Shown piece after piece: positions 29,964 through 41,135 of a DNA stretch of 64,000 nt. The notes beneath the pieces are model-generated. The model did no database searches. It was not told the origin of the DNA and saw only the letters and a list, made by a program, of their open reading frames with translations. Position numbers and translations under genes: made by a program. Numbering within the stretch: position 1 is the first letter of the stretch; each line of letters opens with the position of its first letter. The DNA comes from Terasakiispira papahanaumokuakeensis (GTDB lineage: Bacteria > Pseudomonadota > Gammaproteobacteria > Pseudomonadales > Halomonadaceae). Where the stretch lies: NCBI RefSeq assembly GCF_001709345.1, contig NZ_MDTQ01000001.1, forward strand, positions 2,517,202-2,581,201, read 5' to 3'.

Positions 29964-30003
29964 AATACTGGGCGCACCCAAACAATGCCGGGCGCACCCA
30001 AGG
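29964..30003. repeat. 20-bp tandem duplication between aceE and aceF
   Basis: AATACTGGGCGCACCCAAAC (29964-29983) is followed by AATGCCGGGCGCACCCAAGG (29984-30003). It lies inside the 156-base aceE-aceF gap of one likely transcript. Confidence 0.8.
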
Positions 30004-30038
30004 ACAAGCGGTCAAAACGGACCCTTATCCTGCTGAGA

Positions 30039-32717
30039 TCAGCAGTACAGCGGGTCGCATTTTTCAGGATCAATACCGTATTTGGTCAGCGCCTGAGTCA
30101 CGACCTTCGGCTCGATCTCACCACGATCCGCCAGCGACTTCAAAGCCGCGACAGTGATGAAGTAGCGATCGATCTCAAAGAACTGACGCAGTTTCTCACG
30201 CGTATCTGAGCGACCGAAACCATCCGTACCCAATACTTTGAAGTCAGTCGGTACCCAATTGCTCACCTGATCAGCAAACAGCTTCATATAGTCAGTGGAG
30301 GCAATGACCGGCCCTTGACGACCTGACAGCTGCTCAGTGACAAACGCCTTTTGCGGCTCATCTTCCGGGTGCAGGAAGTTATGACGATCCACTTTTAGAC
30401 CATTACGGCGCAGTTCATTGAAACTGGTCACCGACCAGATATCAGATTCAACACCAAAATCATCACGCAGCAGATCAGCAGCCGCTTCGACTTCACGCAG
30501 AATGACACCCGAGCCCATCAGCTGCACTTTCTTCTCGGCTTTAGCCCCTTCGCGCAGCAAGTACATGCCTTTGATGATGTCTTCACGAACACGATCATCT
30601 TCCGGCATAGCGGCATGTGCATAGTTCTCGTTCATCACGGTCAGGTAGTAATAGCAATTTTCTTTCTTGCCATACATACGCTCCAGACCATCCTGAATGA
30701 TCACGGCCAGCTCATACGCATAAGTCGGATCATAGCTGCGGCAGTTCGGGATAGTGCTCGCCAACAGATGGCTGTGACCATCTTGGTGCTGCAGACCCTC
30801 ACCGTTGAGCGGTGTCCGACCCGACGTGCCACCAATCAGGAAGCCACGAGCCTGAAGATCGCCCGCAGCCCAGGCCAGATCGCCAATGCGTTGGAAACCG
30901 AACATGGAGTAGTAAATATAGAACGGCACCAACGGATAGTTGTGGTTGGTGTAACTGGTCGCAGCGGCTACCCAAGCCGACATGGCACCCGCTTCAGTAA
31001 TCCCCTCTTCGAGAATCTGACCTTTTTTATCCTCACGGTAGAACATGATCTGGTCAGAATCTTCCGGCTTATACTTCTGGCCTTCAGAGGTATAAATCCC
31101 GAGCTGACGGAACATGCCTTCCATACCAAAGGTACGCGCTTCGTCCGGCACAATCGGCACAATCTGCTTGCCGATCTGCTTGTCTTTGGTCAGCCCCGTC
31201 AGAATGCGGACAAACGCCATGGTGGTGGAGATTTCGCGATCCCCCGTCCCTTTGAGCATGGCATCAAAGGCTTTGTCATCCAAAGCGGGGGTCGGTAAGG
31301 CTTCGAAATCAGTTCGACGAGCCGGCAGGTAGCCCCCTAACTTCTGACGCGTAGCATGCAGGTAATTCAACTCAGGGCTATCGTCTTCCGGCTTATACAG
31401 CGGCGGAATACCACTTTCGATCTGCTCATCTGTCAGCGGAATACCAAAACGATCGCGGAATTTCTTCAGCCCTTCCGCCTGCAGACTCTTCACCGAGTGA
31501 GTATCGTTTTTGGCTTCGCCATCATCACCGATGCCGTACCCCTTAACGGTATGCGCCAGCACGACAGTCGGACGACCATTCGAATTATTGACAGCCTCGT
31601 GATAAGCCGCATAAACCTTATAAGGATCATGACCACCGCGGTTCAGGCGCCAGATATCGTCATCGGACATATCCTTGACCATTTCTTCGGTTTCCGGATA
31701 TTTGCCGAAGAAGTGCTCACGGGTGTAAGCGCCGCCATTGGCTTTGTAGTTCTGGTACTCGCCATCCACAACTTCGTCCATCCGCTTTTGCAGCAGGCCT
31801 TTTTTGTCCTGTTCAAACAGCGGATCCCAGAAACGTCCCCAGACGACTTTGATGACATTCCAGCCAGCGCCACGGAAGACACCTTCCAGCTCATCCATCA
31901 CACGGGAATTACCCCGTACCGGGCCATCCAGACGCTGAAGGTTACAGTTGATCACGAAGATCAAGTTATCCAGCTTCTCACGACCGGCCAGTGAAATCGC
32001 CCCGAGGGATTCCGGCTCATCGCACTCACCATCGCCCATAAAGCACCAAACTTTACGGTCATGCATGGGCTTGAGTTCACGGGAATCCAGGTACTTCATG
32101 ACGTGCGCTTGATAGATCGACTGAATCGGACCCAACCCCATAGACACCGTCGGGAACTGCCAGAAATCAGGCATCAACCAAGGGTGCGGGTAAGACGACA
32201 AGCCGTTGCCATCGACTTCCTGACGGAAGTTATTGAGCTGCTCCTCGCTCAAGCGACCTTCCAGATAAGCGCGGGAGTAGATCCCCGGTGCACTATGACC
32301 CTGGATATAGACCAGATCGCCTTCGAAATCGCCATTAGGCGCACGGAAGAAGTAGTTAAAGCCTACGTCATACAGCGTCGCGCTGGACATAAAGCTTGAG
32401 ATGTGACCCCCGATCCCTGGGTTTTCCTTGTTGGCGCGCATGACCATGGCCATCGCATTCCAACGAATCAAAGAACGAATGCGACGTTCCATGAACAGGT
32501 CACCGGGCATCCGGGCTTCACGATGGACAGGAATCGTATTGCGATGCGGGGTGTTCAGCGAAAACGGTAGCTGAGTACCATCCCGACGCATCCGATCGGC
32601 CAGTTGGGTCAGTAGGAAGTGAGCACGATCCTCACCTTCTCGATCCAGTACCGAATTCAGGGAATCCAACCATTCCTGAGTTTCCACCGGGTCGATATCT
32701 TGAACCTCAAGACTCAT
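30039..32717 (-). CDS. aceE: Pyruvate dehydrogenase E1 component
   Basis: Homodimeric thiamine-dependent E1 of 892 residues that decarboxylates pyruvate and acetylates the lipoyl groups of AceF. The ThDP motif is seen as GDGECDEPESLGAI through NLIFVINCNLQRLDGPVRGN. Also present are GHISSFMSSATLYDVG and DEARTFGMEGMFRQLGIY. The length matches E. coli AceE (887). GGAGAG precedes the ATG. aceF follows 156 bases downstream. The usual regulator gene pdhR is not adjacent, so control differs from E. coli. Confidence 0.98.
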   Translation of the reverse strand: MSLEVQDIDPVETQEWLDSLNSVLDREGEDRAHFLLTQLADRMRRDGTQLPFSLNTPHRNTIPVHREARMPGDLFMERRIRSLIRWNAMAMVMRANKENPGIGGHISSFMSSATLYDVGFNYFFRAPNGDFEGDLVYIQGHSAPGIYSRAYLEGRLSEEQLNNFRQEVDGNGLSSYPHPWLMPDFWQFPTVSMGLGPIQSIYQAHVMKYLDSRELKPMHDRKVWCFMGDGECDEPESLGAISLAGREKLDNLIFVINCNLQRLDGPVRGNSRVMDELEGVFRGAGWNVIKVVWGRFWDPLFEQDKKGLLQKRMDEVVDGEYQNYKANGGAYTREHFFGKYPETEEMVKDMSDDDIWRLNRGGHDPYKVYAAYHEAVNNSNGRPTVVLAHTVKGYGIGDDGEAKNDTHSVKSLQAEGLKKFRDRFGIPLTDEQIESGIPPLYKPEDDSPELNYLHATRQKLGGYLPARRTDFEALPTPALDDKAFDAMLKGTGDREISTTMAFVRILTGLTKDKQIGKQIVPIVPDEARTFGMEGMFRQLGIYTSEGQKYKPEDSDQIMFYREDKKGQILEEGITEAGAMSAWVAAATSYTNHNYPLVPFYIYYSMFGFQRIGDLAWAAGDLQARGFLIGGTSGRTPLNGEGLQHQDGHSHLLASTIPNCRSYDPTYAYELAVIIQDGLERMYGKKENCYYYLTVMNENYAHAAMPEDDRVREDIIKGMYLLREGAKAEKKVQLMGSGVILREVEAAADLLRDDFGVESDIWSVTSFNELRRNGLKVDRHNFLHPEDEPQKAFVTEQLSGRQGPVIASTDYMKLFADQVSNWVPTDFKVLGTDGFGRSDTREKLRQFFEIDRYFITVAALKSLADRGEIEPKVVTQALTKYGIDPEKCDPLYC

Positions 32718-32928
32718 GGCGTCTCTCCGCGTGGTGATGTTGACATTATGATGAATAAAAACCGCCTCTATATTGGGCCCCTCAACATCACTTGATCAGT
32801 GGATGATGCTGACTTGACCATAATGGGCGATACAGGTTTCCAGTGCAGGCAGCCTGGCATTGACGCCAATAGGGGCAGCTTGCGTCTAAAATCAGTCTTT
32901 CGTTAATCCGTCTTTCTGAGTCAGTCCG

Positions 32929-32962
32929 TTGAATACGCACATTCATTCAATACGCACATTGA
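32929..32962. repeat. 17-bp tandem duplication upstream of aceE
   Basis: TTGAATACGCACATTCA (32929-32945) is followed by TTCAATACGCACATTGA (32946-32962). A related ATCCGTACATCTCGGCA follows. Confidence 0.75.
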
Positions 32963-33312
32963 ATCCGTACATCTCGGCAATACGACCGGCAACGGCTCAA
33001 TGTAGTTAATTTACACAGGAGCTTACACCCGAGCAGGTTAACCTGACTAGAGCGTCAGCAGATCATGTACTGAGACCTCAGACTATATGATGACAAAGCG
33101 CAAGATAAATTCATGCTGCAGTGCAGAAAAATAGCCTTTATGACTCAAATCCAGGAACGGTCATCACGGCCGACAATCAACATTGCGACCTCTGCTTGCC
33201 GTTCACGTCAACTCAAAGACTTGTAATTTTACTACAAAAAACATCGCTTTGAATCCCTGAAACGGTTTTTTATCCCGTTGGCCGTCATCGGCGCGCCGCT
33301 TTTATACTGAAG

Positions 33313-33337
33313 AATGCAGGCCCTGAGCGGCCTGCAT
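33313..33337 (-). terminator. Hairpin after ampE
   Basis: ATGCAGGCC (33313-33321) pairs with GGCCTGCAT (33329-33337) twelve bases after the ampE stop. The T tract on the minus strand is short. Confidence 0.65.
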
Positions 33338-33348
33338 CGACATCAAAA

Positions 33349-34257
33349 TCAATTCAGTGCGGGGAAAAAGATGACACTCAAAGCGGATAATGCCACCCAA
33401 ACGGCTAAAGCACGCCACACCATTTCTCGTACACAGCCCAACTCATGATCGGCTTCAGCTGAAAAGTGCTCAGGGCGTTGACAGTACACCGTCGCCTCAT
33501 CGGTCGAGGCATCCCCCCCTGAGACAGCCCCAAAACGGGTAATCAATTGGCGATTTAAATACACCTCAGTGGGTAATCGCCAACGCAACAGATCCATCAA
33601 CCATTGCCTGATGCCCAAAACAGGCCGTCCCACTAAGGCCAACGTCAAACCTAAAAGGCGGGCTGCGGGCCATTCCAAAAGCCCTTGAAATCGCATAATC
33701 CAAGGGTTAACCGTCTGACCTTGAGCTTGAGCCCATTCAATGGCCAATGCAGACAAACGCGCTAACAAGGCCGCTACAGGGCCCAAGAGCAAATACCAGA
33801 AGAGCACCAAAAACAGTCGATCAAATGCATGTGCCAACAACCGAGCAACCAGTCGACAGTGCATGCTCACCGGAGTCAGGCCGGTCTCATCATCATCCAG
33901 CAATTCCAATGCATAGTGACGAGCCGCTTCATAATCCCCTTGTCGCCAAGCGATCATATAACGCTCAATCCAAGTCATCTCATCACGCCGACCTAAGACA
34001 TAAAACACCACCAGCAAATGCACCACCAATGCGGCCAGATTCCAAGGGGTATCAGGAACGCGAGCTAATAGCGCGCACAATAAAAGCACCGGAGGTAAAA
34101 CGCCCAGCAAATAAGGCAGCACCCTTCCCGCCCGATATCCGGTGATTCGCTCGATCAAAACCAATAATCGGGTATAGCGTCGATCCAGATACTGAATCAA
34201 GCGAATGCCAGGCACCCGCCGGAATAAAAGTACAGCCAGCATCACCACAAACTTCAT
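33349..34257 (-). CDS. ampE: AmpE-like inner membrane protein
   Basis: A membrane protein of about 302 residues with hydrophobic segments near residues 5-20, 45-85, 145-175 and at the C-terminus (VWRALAVWVALSALSVIFF). It matches AmpE in size, layout and position directly after ampD. AmpE is a putative signalling or transport protein linked to beta-lactamase regulation; its activity is not known. The ATG at 34257 is chosen because GGGAGA lies eight bases upstream; the frame is open from 34281. No ampC or ampR is in the window. Confidence 0.85.
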   Translation of the reverse strand: MKFVVMLAVLLFRRVPGIRLIQYLDRRYTRLLVLIERITGYRAGRVLPYLLGVLPPVLLLCALLARVPDTPWNLAALVVHLLVVFYVLGRRDEMTWIERYMIAWRQGDYEAARHYALELLDDDETGLTPVSMHCRLVARLLAHAFDRLFLVLFWYLLLGPVAALLARLSALAIEWAQAQGQTVNPWIMRFQGLLEWPAARLLGLTLALVGRPVLGIRQWLMDLLRWRLPTEVYLNRQLITRFGAVSGGDASTDEATVYCQRPEHFSAEADHELGCVREMVWRALAVWVALSALSVIFFPALN

Positions 34258-34378
34258 GGGCGAGGTCTCCCTGTATGCCAATCAGGATTTTTGCTCATAC
34301 CTCATTTCCTCCATTCCCTACGCGATTGCAGTCGATGATATCTATAGCGGCTTCAAGCTCATCATTCATCAATGTCTA

Positions 34379-34987
34379 TCAATAGGCCAGCAACTGACGA
34401 AAATAAGCCCAATTAAACGCAGGCCCTGGATCAGTCTTCCGGCCCGGCGCAATATCACTATGGCCCGTCATTCGATCAGCGTTAATCTGAGGATAAGCCT
34501 GCATCAACACCTTGGCGACTGCGGCTAACTGCTGATATTGAATCGTGGTAAAAGGCTGATCATCCACCCCCTCTAACTCAATACCAATGGCATAATCATT
34601 ACATTCAACTTGGCCTTGAAATACAGAACGCCCCGCATGCCAGGCACGTTTGTCAAAAGGCACAAACTGCACCAACTCACCAGTGCGCCGAATCAACAGG
34701 TGGGCCGACACCTGCAGCCCAGCCACTTTGGCAAAATAAGGGTGATCATCCGGCTTTAAACGTCCCTGAAACAGCGCTTCGATGTGACCCCCACCAAAAC
34801 AATAAGGCGGCAGTGAAATATTATGGACAACCAATAAACTAATGGCTTGTCCTGCTGGGCGTTCATTAAACCAAGGCGACGGACTGCGCCGTACTCCTTC
34901 CAGCCAATGATCAACCACTTGCTCTGGTGGTCGCTGGGGTCCTTCACGCATTGAGCGGGGAGCGACCTGAGTGGGGGTTATCTGCAT
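34379..34987 (-). CDS. ampD: 1,6-anhydro-N-acetylmuramyl-L-alanine amidase
   Basis: A 202-residue cytoplasmic zinc amidase that removes the peptide from anhydromuropeptides during wall recycling. Zinc ligands fit VVHNISLPP (first His), and HSDIAPGRKTDPG (second His and Asp). The FVPFDKRAWHAGRS and CNDYAIGIELEG segments are typical. Loss of AmpD derepresses AmpC in many Gram-negatives. ampE follows on the same strand after 121 bases, and nadC is divergent upstream, an order also common in related genomes. Confidence 0.95.
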   Translation of the reverse strand: MQITPTQVAPRSMREGPQRPPEQVVDHWLEGVRRSPSPWFNERPAGQAISLLVVHNISLPPYCFGGGHIEALFQGRLKPDDHPYFAKVAGLQVSAHLLIRRTGELVQFVPFDKRAWHAGRSVFQGQVECNDYAIGIELEGVDDQPFTTIQYQQLAAVAKVLMQAYPQINADRMTGHSDIAPGRKTDPGPAFNWAYFRQLLAY

Positions 34988-35007
34988 ATTATCGAGATGC
35001 CTTCTGA

Positions 35008-35982
<975 letters not shown>

Positions 35983-36028
35983 CTGGCGACATCACTCAAA
36001 TCGCCACCCTCCTGATCCCCCCGAAAAA

Positions 36029-36050
36029 AGAGGCCGCTAAACGGCCTCTT
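36029..36050. terminator. Bidirectional terminator between nadC and the RhtB gene
   Basis: AAGAGGCCG (36029-36037) pairs with CGGCCTCTT (36042-36050), flanked by an A run on the left and T-rich sequence on the right. It serves both convergent genes. Confidence 0.85.
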
Positions 36051-36052
36051 GA

Positions 36053-36676
36053 TTATTGTCCGTGTCGATAGGATGCCATCAAAACTGCCGCGCCCATAAA
36101 TAAGCTGCCAAAAACACGGTTCATATGGCGCTGTCGGGCGGGTGTTTTTAGCCAGCCTAATAAACGGCTCGCCAAAGTGGCATAGCCCAGCATCACCACC
36201 ACATCAACCACAATCAGTGTCACGCCCATTTCAAGAAACTGCGTCATATGACTGGCGTTAGGGTCAACGAATTGAGGGAACAATGCCACCAAAAACACGG
36301 TAGCCTTAGGGTTAGTCAAATTCACAAACGCAGCATTCCAAAACCGTTTTTGTGCCGACTCTTGAGGCTGGTCATCACCCGCGACGCCAAAACCTCCCTC
36401 ACGAAACTTTTGCACCCCAAGCCAGATCAGATAAGCCACCCCAATCCACTTCACCAAAGCAAAAGCCAGCGCCGAAGAGGCCAGCAAAGCACCCAAGCCT
36501 ACGCCAACCAAAAGAATTTGAGCCCCATAACCCAACTGAAGCCCCAAAATAGCCGGTAACGTATTACGCACACCATGGCGCAATCCATTACTCATGGTGT
36601 TCACTGCACCAGCACCGGGTGAAATGCTGATCAGACAAGAAGCCAGCAAAAAAGCCAACCAAATATCAAATGCCAT
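36053..36676 (-). CDS. LysE/RhtB-family amino acid exporter
   Basis: A 207-residue inner membrane protein with about six hydrophobic segments. The family opening SISPGAGAVNTMSNGLRHG, the GLQLGYGAQILLVGVGLGALL segment and AYLIWLGVQKFREGG are typical of RhtB homoserine/threonine efflux proteins. The substrate is inferred only. The frame is open from 36766, but ATG 36676 with AGGAAT upstream gives the usual start. Confidence 0.88.
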   Translation of the reverse strand: MAFDIWLAFLLASCLISISPGAGAVNTMSNGLRHGVRNTLPAILGLQLGYGAQILLVGVGLGALLASSALAFALVKWIGVAYLIWLGVQKFREGGFGVAGDDQPQESAQKRFWNAAFVNLTNPKATVFLVALFPQFVDPNASHMTQFLEMGVTLIVVDVVVMLGYATLASRLLGWLKTPARQRHMNRVFGSLFMGAAVLMASYRHGQ

Positions 36677-36921
36677 AATGGGATTCCTGAAAACGCGATG
36701 ACAAAAATACTCACCCCACCGCTCAGAACGCTGTGCGGAGGGAAACATAAGCCACTCAAGGTTCATGACCGGCTCAGGGTGATGAAAAACACCCGCGAGC
36801 GGTAGGGTCGCGAGAATAGATATCAGGCTAGTGAAAAAGCCAAAGAAGCGTCAATCATATTTTTGTCAGGGTATCATTCATCGCGCCCGGCCGGAGGCGC
36901 CCGATATAGGCTTGCACACGT

Positions 36922-36969
36922 TTTCAAAACTCGCCAGCTCTTTCAAAACTCGCTAGCTCTTTCAAAAAT
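36922..36969. repeat. 19-bp tandem duplication
   Basis: TTTCAAAACTCGCCAGCTC (36922-36940) and TTTCAAAACTCGCTAGCTC (36941-36959) differ at one base; a third partial TTTCAAAAAT follows. It lies in the 332-base gap 36677-37008, which holds no gene. Confidence 0.85.
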
Positions 36970-37008
36970 AGCATCATCGATCAAAAGAGCCGTCTACTGA
37001 TCACGCGA

Positions 37009-37629
37009 TTATGCAGCCAGGCGTTGCTCAATACGGCGCATGAGATGATTTAAAAATTCATACCCTGCTTCCCATTGATGATGCCCAGAAGCCACATTTA
37101 AATGACCCACACCCGCCAGCACATCCAGCTCAGCGCCCCAAAAGCGCGATAAGGCTAAAGCTCTTTGCGCTGTGGCTGCCGGATCATTGGTCGAGGCCAC
37201 AACATGCACAGGAAACGGCAACGGCTGATGCGGTATAGGGGCAAAATTTTGCAAAGGCTCAGGACAATCGGGGCGCTCAACATCCGCAGGTGCCACCAGC
37301 AATGCCCCGGCAACTCGGGCGCGCAGTGCAGGGGCTGCGTCTAATGCCCAGTGCGCGATCGTAATACAGCCCAAACTATGGCCAATTAAAATTACCGGGC
37401 GGTCATCCGGGATCTCACGTAATGTCGCCTCGAAGGTGTCCACCCATTGCAACCGATCCGGCTGATGCCAATCACGCTGCTCAACCCGATATGCCTGTAA
37501 CTGAGCCGTCCAATGACTCTGCCAGTGATCAACTTCCGAACCATGCCAGCCAGGCACCACAAGGAAGTGATAAGGCGCTTTTGAGTTCAGCGCGATCGGT
37601 GATTCAATAGAAGCAGCAGTCGGCAGCAT
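37009..37629 (-). CDS. RBBP9/YdeN-family serine hydrolase
   Basis: An alpha/beta hydrolase of about 206 residues. The opening FLVVPGWHGSEVDHWQ and the nucleophile LIGHSLGCI are typical of the RBBP9/YdeN family. The acid is in STNDPAA and the His in VGHLNVASGH. Bacterial members have no agreed substrate. ATG 37629 is strongly supported by GGAGGTGA seven bases upstream; the open frame from 37722 would add a spurious hydrophobic leader. Confidence 0.88.
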   Translation of the reverse strand: MLPTAASIESPIALNSKAPYHFLVVPGWHGSEVDHWQSHWTAQLQAYRVEQRDWHQPDRLQWVDTFEATLREIPDDRPVILIGHSLGCITIAHWALDAAPALRARVAGALLVAPADVERPDCPEPLQNFAPIPHQPLPFPVHVVASTNDPAATAQRALALSRFWGAELDVLAGVGHLNVASGHHQWEAGYEFLNHLMRRIEQRLAA

Positions 37630-37830
37630 GGTGTCACCTCCAGATAAGTAGAGAGGTGAGTATGCCAAGCCGCACAAAGAACAAAAAGAAATAAATAAAA
37701 ATTTATTTATTCGATAAAGCAATAAAAAATAAGCAGTACCTCAATATACTCACCCTCCATGAGCCCATCAAAAAATCTCGACGAGGTATTCAGGGATGAT
37801 GCATCACACGCTCAGAACACCTAAAGTACC

Positions 37831-37858
37831 CAAATCCCAAATCCCAAATCCCAAATCA
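37831..37858. repeat. 7-bp microsatellite, four units
   Basis: CAAATCC is repeated three times, followed by CAAATCA, about 135 bases before the start of the second chemoreceptor gene. The remaining 37630-37991 spacer is AT-rich and without a supported gene. Confidence 0.85.
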
Positions 37859-37991
37859 CTCAATAACCAATACTGAGGAACCAAGACCCCACAATACTTA
37901 AAGTACATAAGAACACTCAAAACAACCTAAACTTTCATCATCTCTCATTCATGCAGTGGATGCACAGTGCTGCCGTCAAGGGCCCTCATTT

Positions 37992-40052
37992 ATGCTGAAA
38001 GCTTACCATCGCCTGCCTTTAGCCATGCAGCTCAACATGGCCACTCTTTTGGTGCTCGTCATTGTATTCACTGGTTTGATCGTCATGATCAATACCCGTG
38101 TTTCCAGTGACCTGGAACATTTAACGACACAGCACATTAAAGATGACTTGCAACTGACTACCGACTTTCTCGAAACCACTTATAACGCCACGCGACACGA
38201 AGTCGAAGCCGGTGGGCAAAGGTTTATCCAACAGTTCCCAGAAGGGCTCACCTTAAACAGGCAAAACACGCTGGACTTTAATGGACAACAGATCCCCGTA
38301 CTATCGGATGAGAATGGGCCCTTAGCACAAAACTTCAGCAAACCGGATGAATTCACCTCAATGACCGGGGACAGTGCAACCATATTCCAACGAGTTGGGG
38401 ATGATTTTCTGCGTATTTCGACCAGTTTACGCAAGCAGGACGGCAGCCGCGCTTACGGCACCTGGTTAGGCAAACAACACCCAGGGTATGAAAAATTAAT
38501 CAGCGGCCAACGCTATGAAGGCTTAGCCATGCTGTTCGGCAAACTCACCCTCAGTGCTTACGAACCGGTTAAAGACAATAATGGCGACGTGATTGCAGTG
38601 CTTTATGTAGGCAGTGATGTCTCTGCAGTATTCGATGAAATCAAAACCAGCTTAGGCAAACTGAAAGTCGGCGATACCGGTTATTACTATGCGGTGGCCA
38701 ACGAAAAGCAGAAAAAACCGGGCCTTATTCTGGTTCACCCGACCCTCGCGCAAGGACAAGAAGCCGCCGATATTCGTCAGATCAAAGATGCAAATGGCAA
38801 CCAACCCTTTGGCGTGATGACCAAGGCCAATACCTCTGGCGTTCTTGACTACCCCTGGCAGGATGCCAATGGACAAGTACGTCAAAAAATGGCGGTTTAT
38901 CAAAGTGTCGAAGGCTGGAACATGAACCTTGTTGCTGGCAGCTATGTGGATGAATTCACTGCGGCCAGTCGAGAGCTCCGTAACCTTTTAATGCCGTTGA
39001 TGCTCGGCGCATTGATTCTATTGGGGCTACTACTGGCGTGGTTACTGCGTAGCCGACTCAAGCCATTACAAGCCCTCACCGCTCATGCTCAAGCAATGGG
39101 GGCAGGTGATCTGACACGCCGCCCCGCCCCAGACGATCAAACAGATAGCCGTAACGAACTTCACCGCTTGCAACTCGCTATGTATAGCATGGCCGATGGC
39201 CTACGAGAATTGATTGATAATCTGCAAGCGGCGGGGCAAGGCCTTCGTCACTCAGCAGAATCCATGTCATCCTCCGTGACAGGCGTCAGCAATACCGCCG
39301 ATCAACAATCACAAGCCACCACACAAGCGGCGGGCACCATTGAAGAATTGACCGCCAGTGTCAGTGAAATTGCCCAAAATGCCGAAGAAGCCCAACAAAC
39401 GGCAGGGGAATGCATGGATACAGCCCAAAACAGCCGGATTCACATGCAAGAGATTCTGAGCAACATCAACCAATTTGCAGAGCAAATCCGCAACTCATCC
39501 ACCACCATGCAACAAGTGGCGGAGCGCTCCAATGCTGTCGGTCAGGTGATGGATGTGATCAGTGATGTCGCCGAACAAACCAACCTGCTGGCACTCAATG
39601 CGGCGATTGAGGCGGCCCGTGCCGGAGAACATGGACGCGGCTTTGCCGTCGTGGCTGATGAAGTCCGCCAACTGGCCCAACGCACTCAAACCGCAACCAC
39701 CGATATTCGCAAACTGATGGATGAATTACGCGGCGATATTCTACAAGCCGCAGAGTTGATGCGTACCGGCGAAAGTGGCACGGCCGCAATGGTCGACCAA
39801 GTCAATGAAGCTGAAGGCACGCTGGACAGCATCATCAACGGCATACAAAACGTCAATGAGCGCAACCACTCAGTGGCTGTCGCCTCCCGACAGCAAGCCG
39901 AAGCCACCAATGAAATATCAGACAGCATTGCCCACATTGACTATCAAGCGCAGGAAACACGTCAACAGATTGATGCCAGCACAGAGGCCAGCCATCAGGT
40001 CTTAATGCTGTGTGACGATCTGGAACAACAAATCCAACGCTTCAAAATATAA
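37992..40052 (+). CDS. Methyl-accepting chemotaxis protein with Cache sensor
   Basis: A chemoreceptor of about 686 residues. The first membrane helix ([18 protein letters not shown]) is near residues 14-33. A single Cache-type periplasmic domain runs to about residue 310, with [20 protein letters not shown] and [10 protein letters not shown]. The second helix ([17 protein letters not shown]), HAMP and signalling domain follow, with [30 protein letters not shown]. Cache domains of this type often bind small organic acids. ATG 37992 is preferred over 37956 because the leader before it is not hydrophobic. A CAAATCC microsatellite lies upstream. Confidence 0.93.
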   Translation: MLKAYHRLPLAMQLNMATLLVLVIVFTGLIVMINTRVSSDLEHLTTQHIKDDLQLTTDFLETTYNATRHEVEAGGQRFIQQFPEGLTLNRQNTLDFNGQQIPVLSDENGPLAQNFSKPDEFTSMTGDSATIFQRVGDDFLRISTSLRKQDGSRAYGTWLGKQHPGYEKLISGQRYEGLAMLFGKLTLSAYEPVKDNNGDVIAVLYVGSDVSAVFDEIKTSLGKLKVGDTGYYYAVANEKQKKPGLILVHPTLAQGQEAADIRQIKDANGNQPFGVMTKANTSGVLDYPWQDANGQVRQKMAVYQSVEGWNMNLVAGSYVDEFTAASRELRNLLMPLMLGALILLGLLLAWLLRSRLKPLQALTAHAQAMGAGDLTRRPAPDDQTDSRNELHRLQLAMYSMADGLRELIDNLQAAGQGLRHSAESMSSSVTGVSNTADQQSQATTQAAGTIEELTASVSEIAQNAEEAQQTAGECMDTAQNSRIHMQEILSNINQFAEQIRNSSTTMQQVAERSNAVGQVMDVISDVAEQTNLLALNAAIEAARAGEHGRGFAVVADEVRQLAQRTQTATTDIRKLMDELRGDILQAAELMRTGESGTAAMVDQVNEAEGTLDSIINGIQNVNERNHSVAVASRQQAEATNEISDSIAHIDYQAQETRQQIDASTEASHQVLMLCDDLEQQIQRFKI

Positions 40053-40064
40053 CCATGCACCCAG

Positions 40065-40100
40065 CAATACCGGTGAATTAAACAATACCGGTAAATTAAA
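40065..40100. repeat. 18-bp tandem duplication
   Basis: CAATACCGGTGAATTAAA (40065-40082) is followed by CAATACCGGTAAATTAAA (40083-40100), one base different, just after the chemoreceptor stop. Confidence 0.85.
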
Positions 40101-40179
40101 ACAGTCTGAATCCAAGCCACCACTTGGGTTCAGACCCTGATGAGCCAAGTCGATATCGTCTATTCAGTGAGTACGATGT

Positions 40180-41040
40180 TCAGCCAGTAGCCAACCGATC
40201 TAACGCGGTTTTCAACACTTGTGCTGCCAGCACCCAATCCTGTTCTAGCATGACGCCATGCCCCATGCCTTCAAGCCACTCAACTTTCACGCCATAACTC
40301 CAGGCCGTCATATCGGCCATCGCTTTAGGTACTAATTGATCCTCTTTCGCCCCAATTACGGCCAGCGGGCATCGCTTATGGCTCCATAACACATCAGGCG
40401 CGCCTACGATCAAGTCACCGCCTAATCGATGCGATTCCGGCCCCATCAAGGTCATATATCGATTCAAGGTCTCATCTTCAATCGGCTGATAAAACATCAT
40501 CTCGCGGAGCTGCTCGGGCGTAGCCGTCTCCACATCCCAAAAAGTTCGAGCCATATTGAGGGTCAGATCAGGACGGCGCCAGAAACAACTCCAGGCTAAA
40601 GGCAATAAGCCTTGCGGCGGTATCGCGCAGAGTAACACCGCCCCAGGTAATGATTGCCGCAACATCAACTTCTGCACCAGCAAGCCGCCCATAGAATGTC
40701 CTACCACCCAGGGCTTCTGACCGGATTGCTGTTCAACCAAGGCCATAGCGCTTTCCACATCATCGACAAAATCACTGACGCCCAAGTGATTCAAACGCTC
40801 ACGGCCGGGGCTTTGCCCGTGCCCTCTTAAACTGACCGCCCAGCAATCGTATCCTTGGGCCGCAAACCAGGGCATGAAATGCTCCTGCCAGACCCAAGCA
40901 CCACAAAAAATACCATGGACAAATAGAATCGGGCGCTCTTGCCCGCCAACCCCTGGCTCACGAACAATTTCAAGGGGTTTGGCGGAAGCTGAAGCCGTAT
41001 CCTGTCCTGATCCAAAAGACTTGGCAGAGGATTGCGTCAT
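40180..41040 (-). CDS. Alpha/beta hydrolase
   Basis: A 286-residue cytoplasmic hydrolase of the alpha/beta fold. FVHGIFCGAWVWQEH is the oxyanion loop. The nucleophile is in VVGHSMGGLL, the acid in VIGAKEDQLVP and the His in GMGHGVMLEQDW. The pattern fits lysophospholipase- or esterase-like enzymes, but the substrate is not known. It is divergent from trmO, with about 95 bases between. Confidence 0.85.
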   Translation of the reverse strand: MTQSSAKSFGSGQDTASASAKPLEIVREPGVGGQERPILFVHGIFCGAWVWQEHFMPWFAAQGYDCWAVSLRGHGQSPGRERLNHLGVSDFVDDVESAMALVEQQSGQKPWVVGHSMGGLLVQKLMLRQSLPGAVLLCAIPPQGLLPLAWSCFWRRPDLTLNMARTFWDVETATPEQLREMMFYQPIEDETLNRYMTLMGPESHRLGGDLIVGAPDVLWSHKRCPLAVIGAKEDQLVPKAMADMTAWSYGVKVEWLEGMGHGVMLEQDWVLAAQVLKTALDRLATG

Positions 41041-41135
41041 AATGTGACTCCGTATAGGTTAACGACCCTGTAAAACGATGCTTTAAATGACCTTGCAACA
41101 CATCCCGATCAAATGACTTGAACGCCGAGCCCTGC

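Larger units (their letters stand above)
32718..33348. other. Long spacer upstream of aceE
   Basis: These 631 bases hold the aceE promoter region and no gene that I can support. A 17-bp duplication lies at 32929-32962. An AT-rich stretch runs from 33215 to 33275. A hairpin near ampE is listed separately. Confidence 0.5.
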
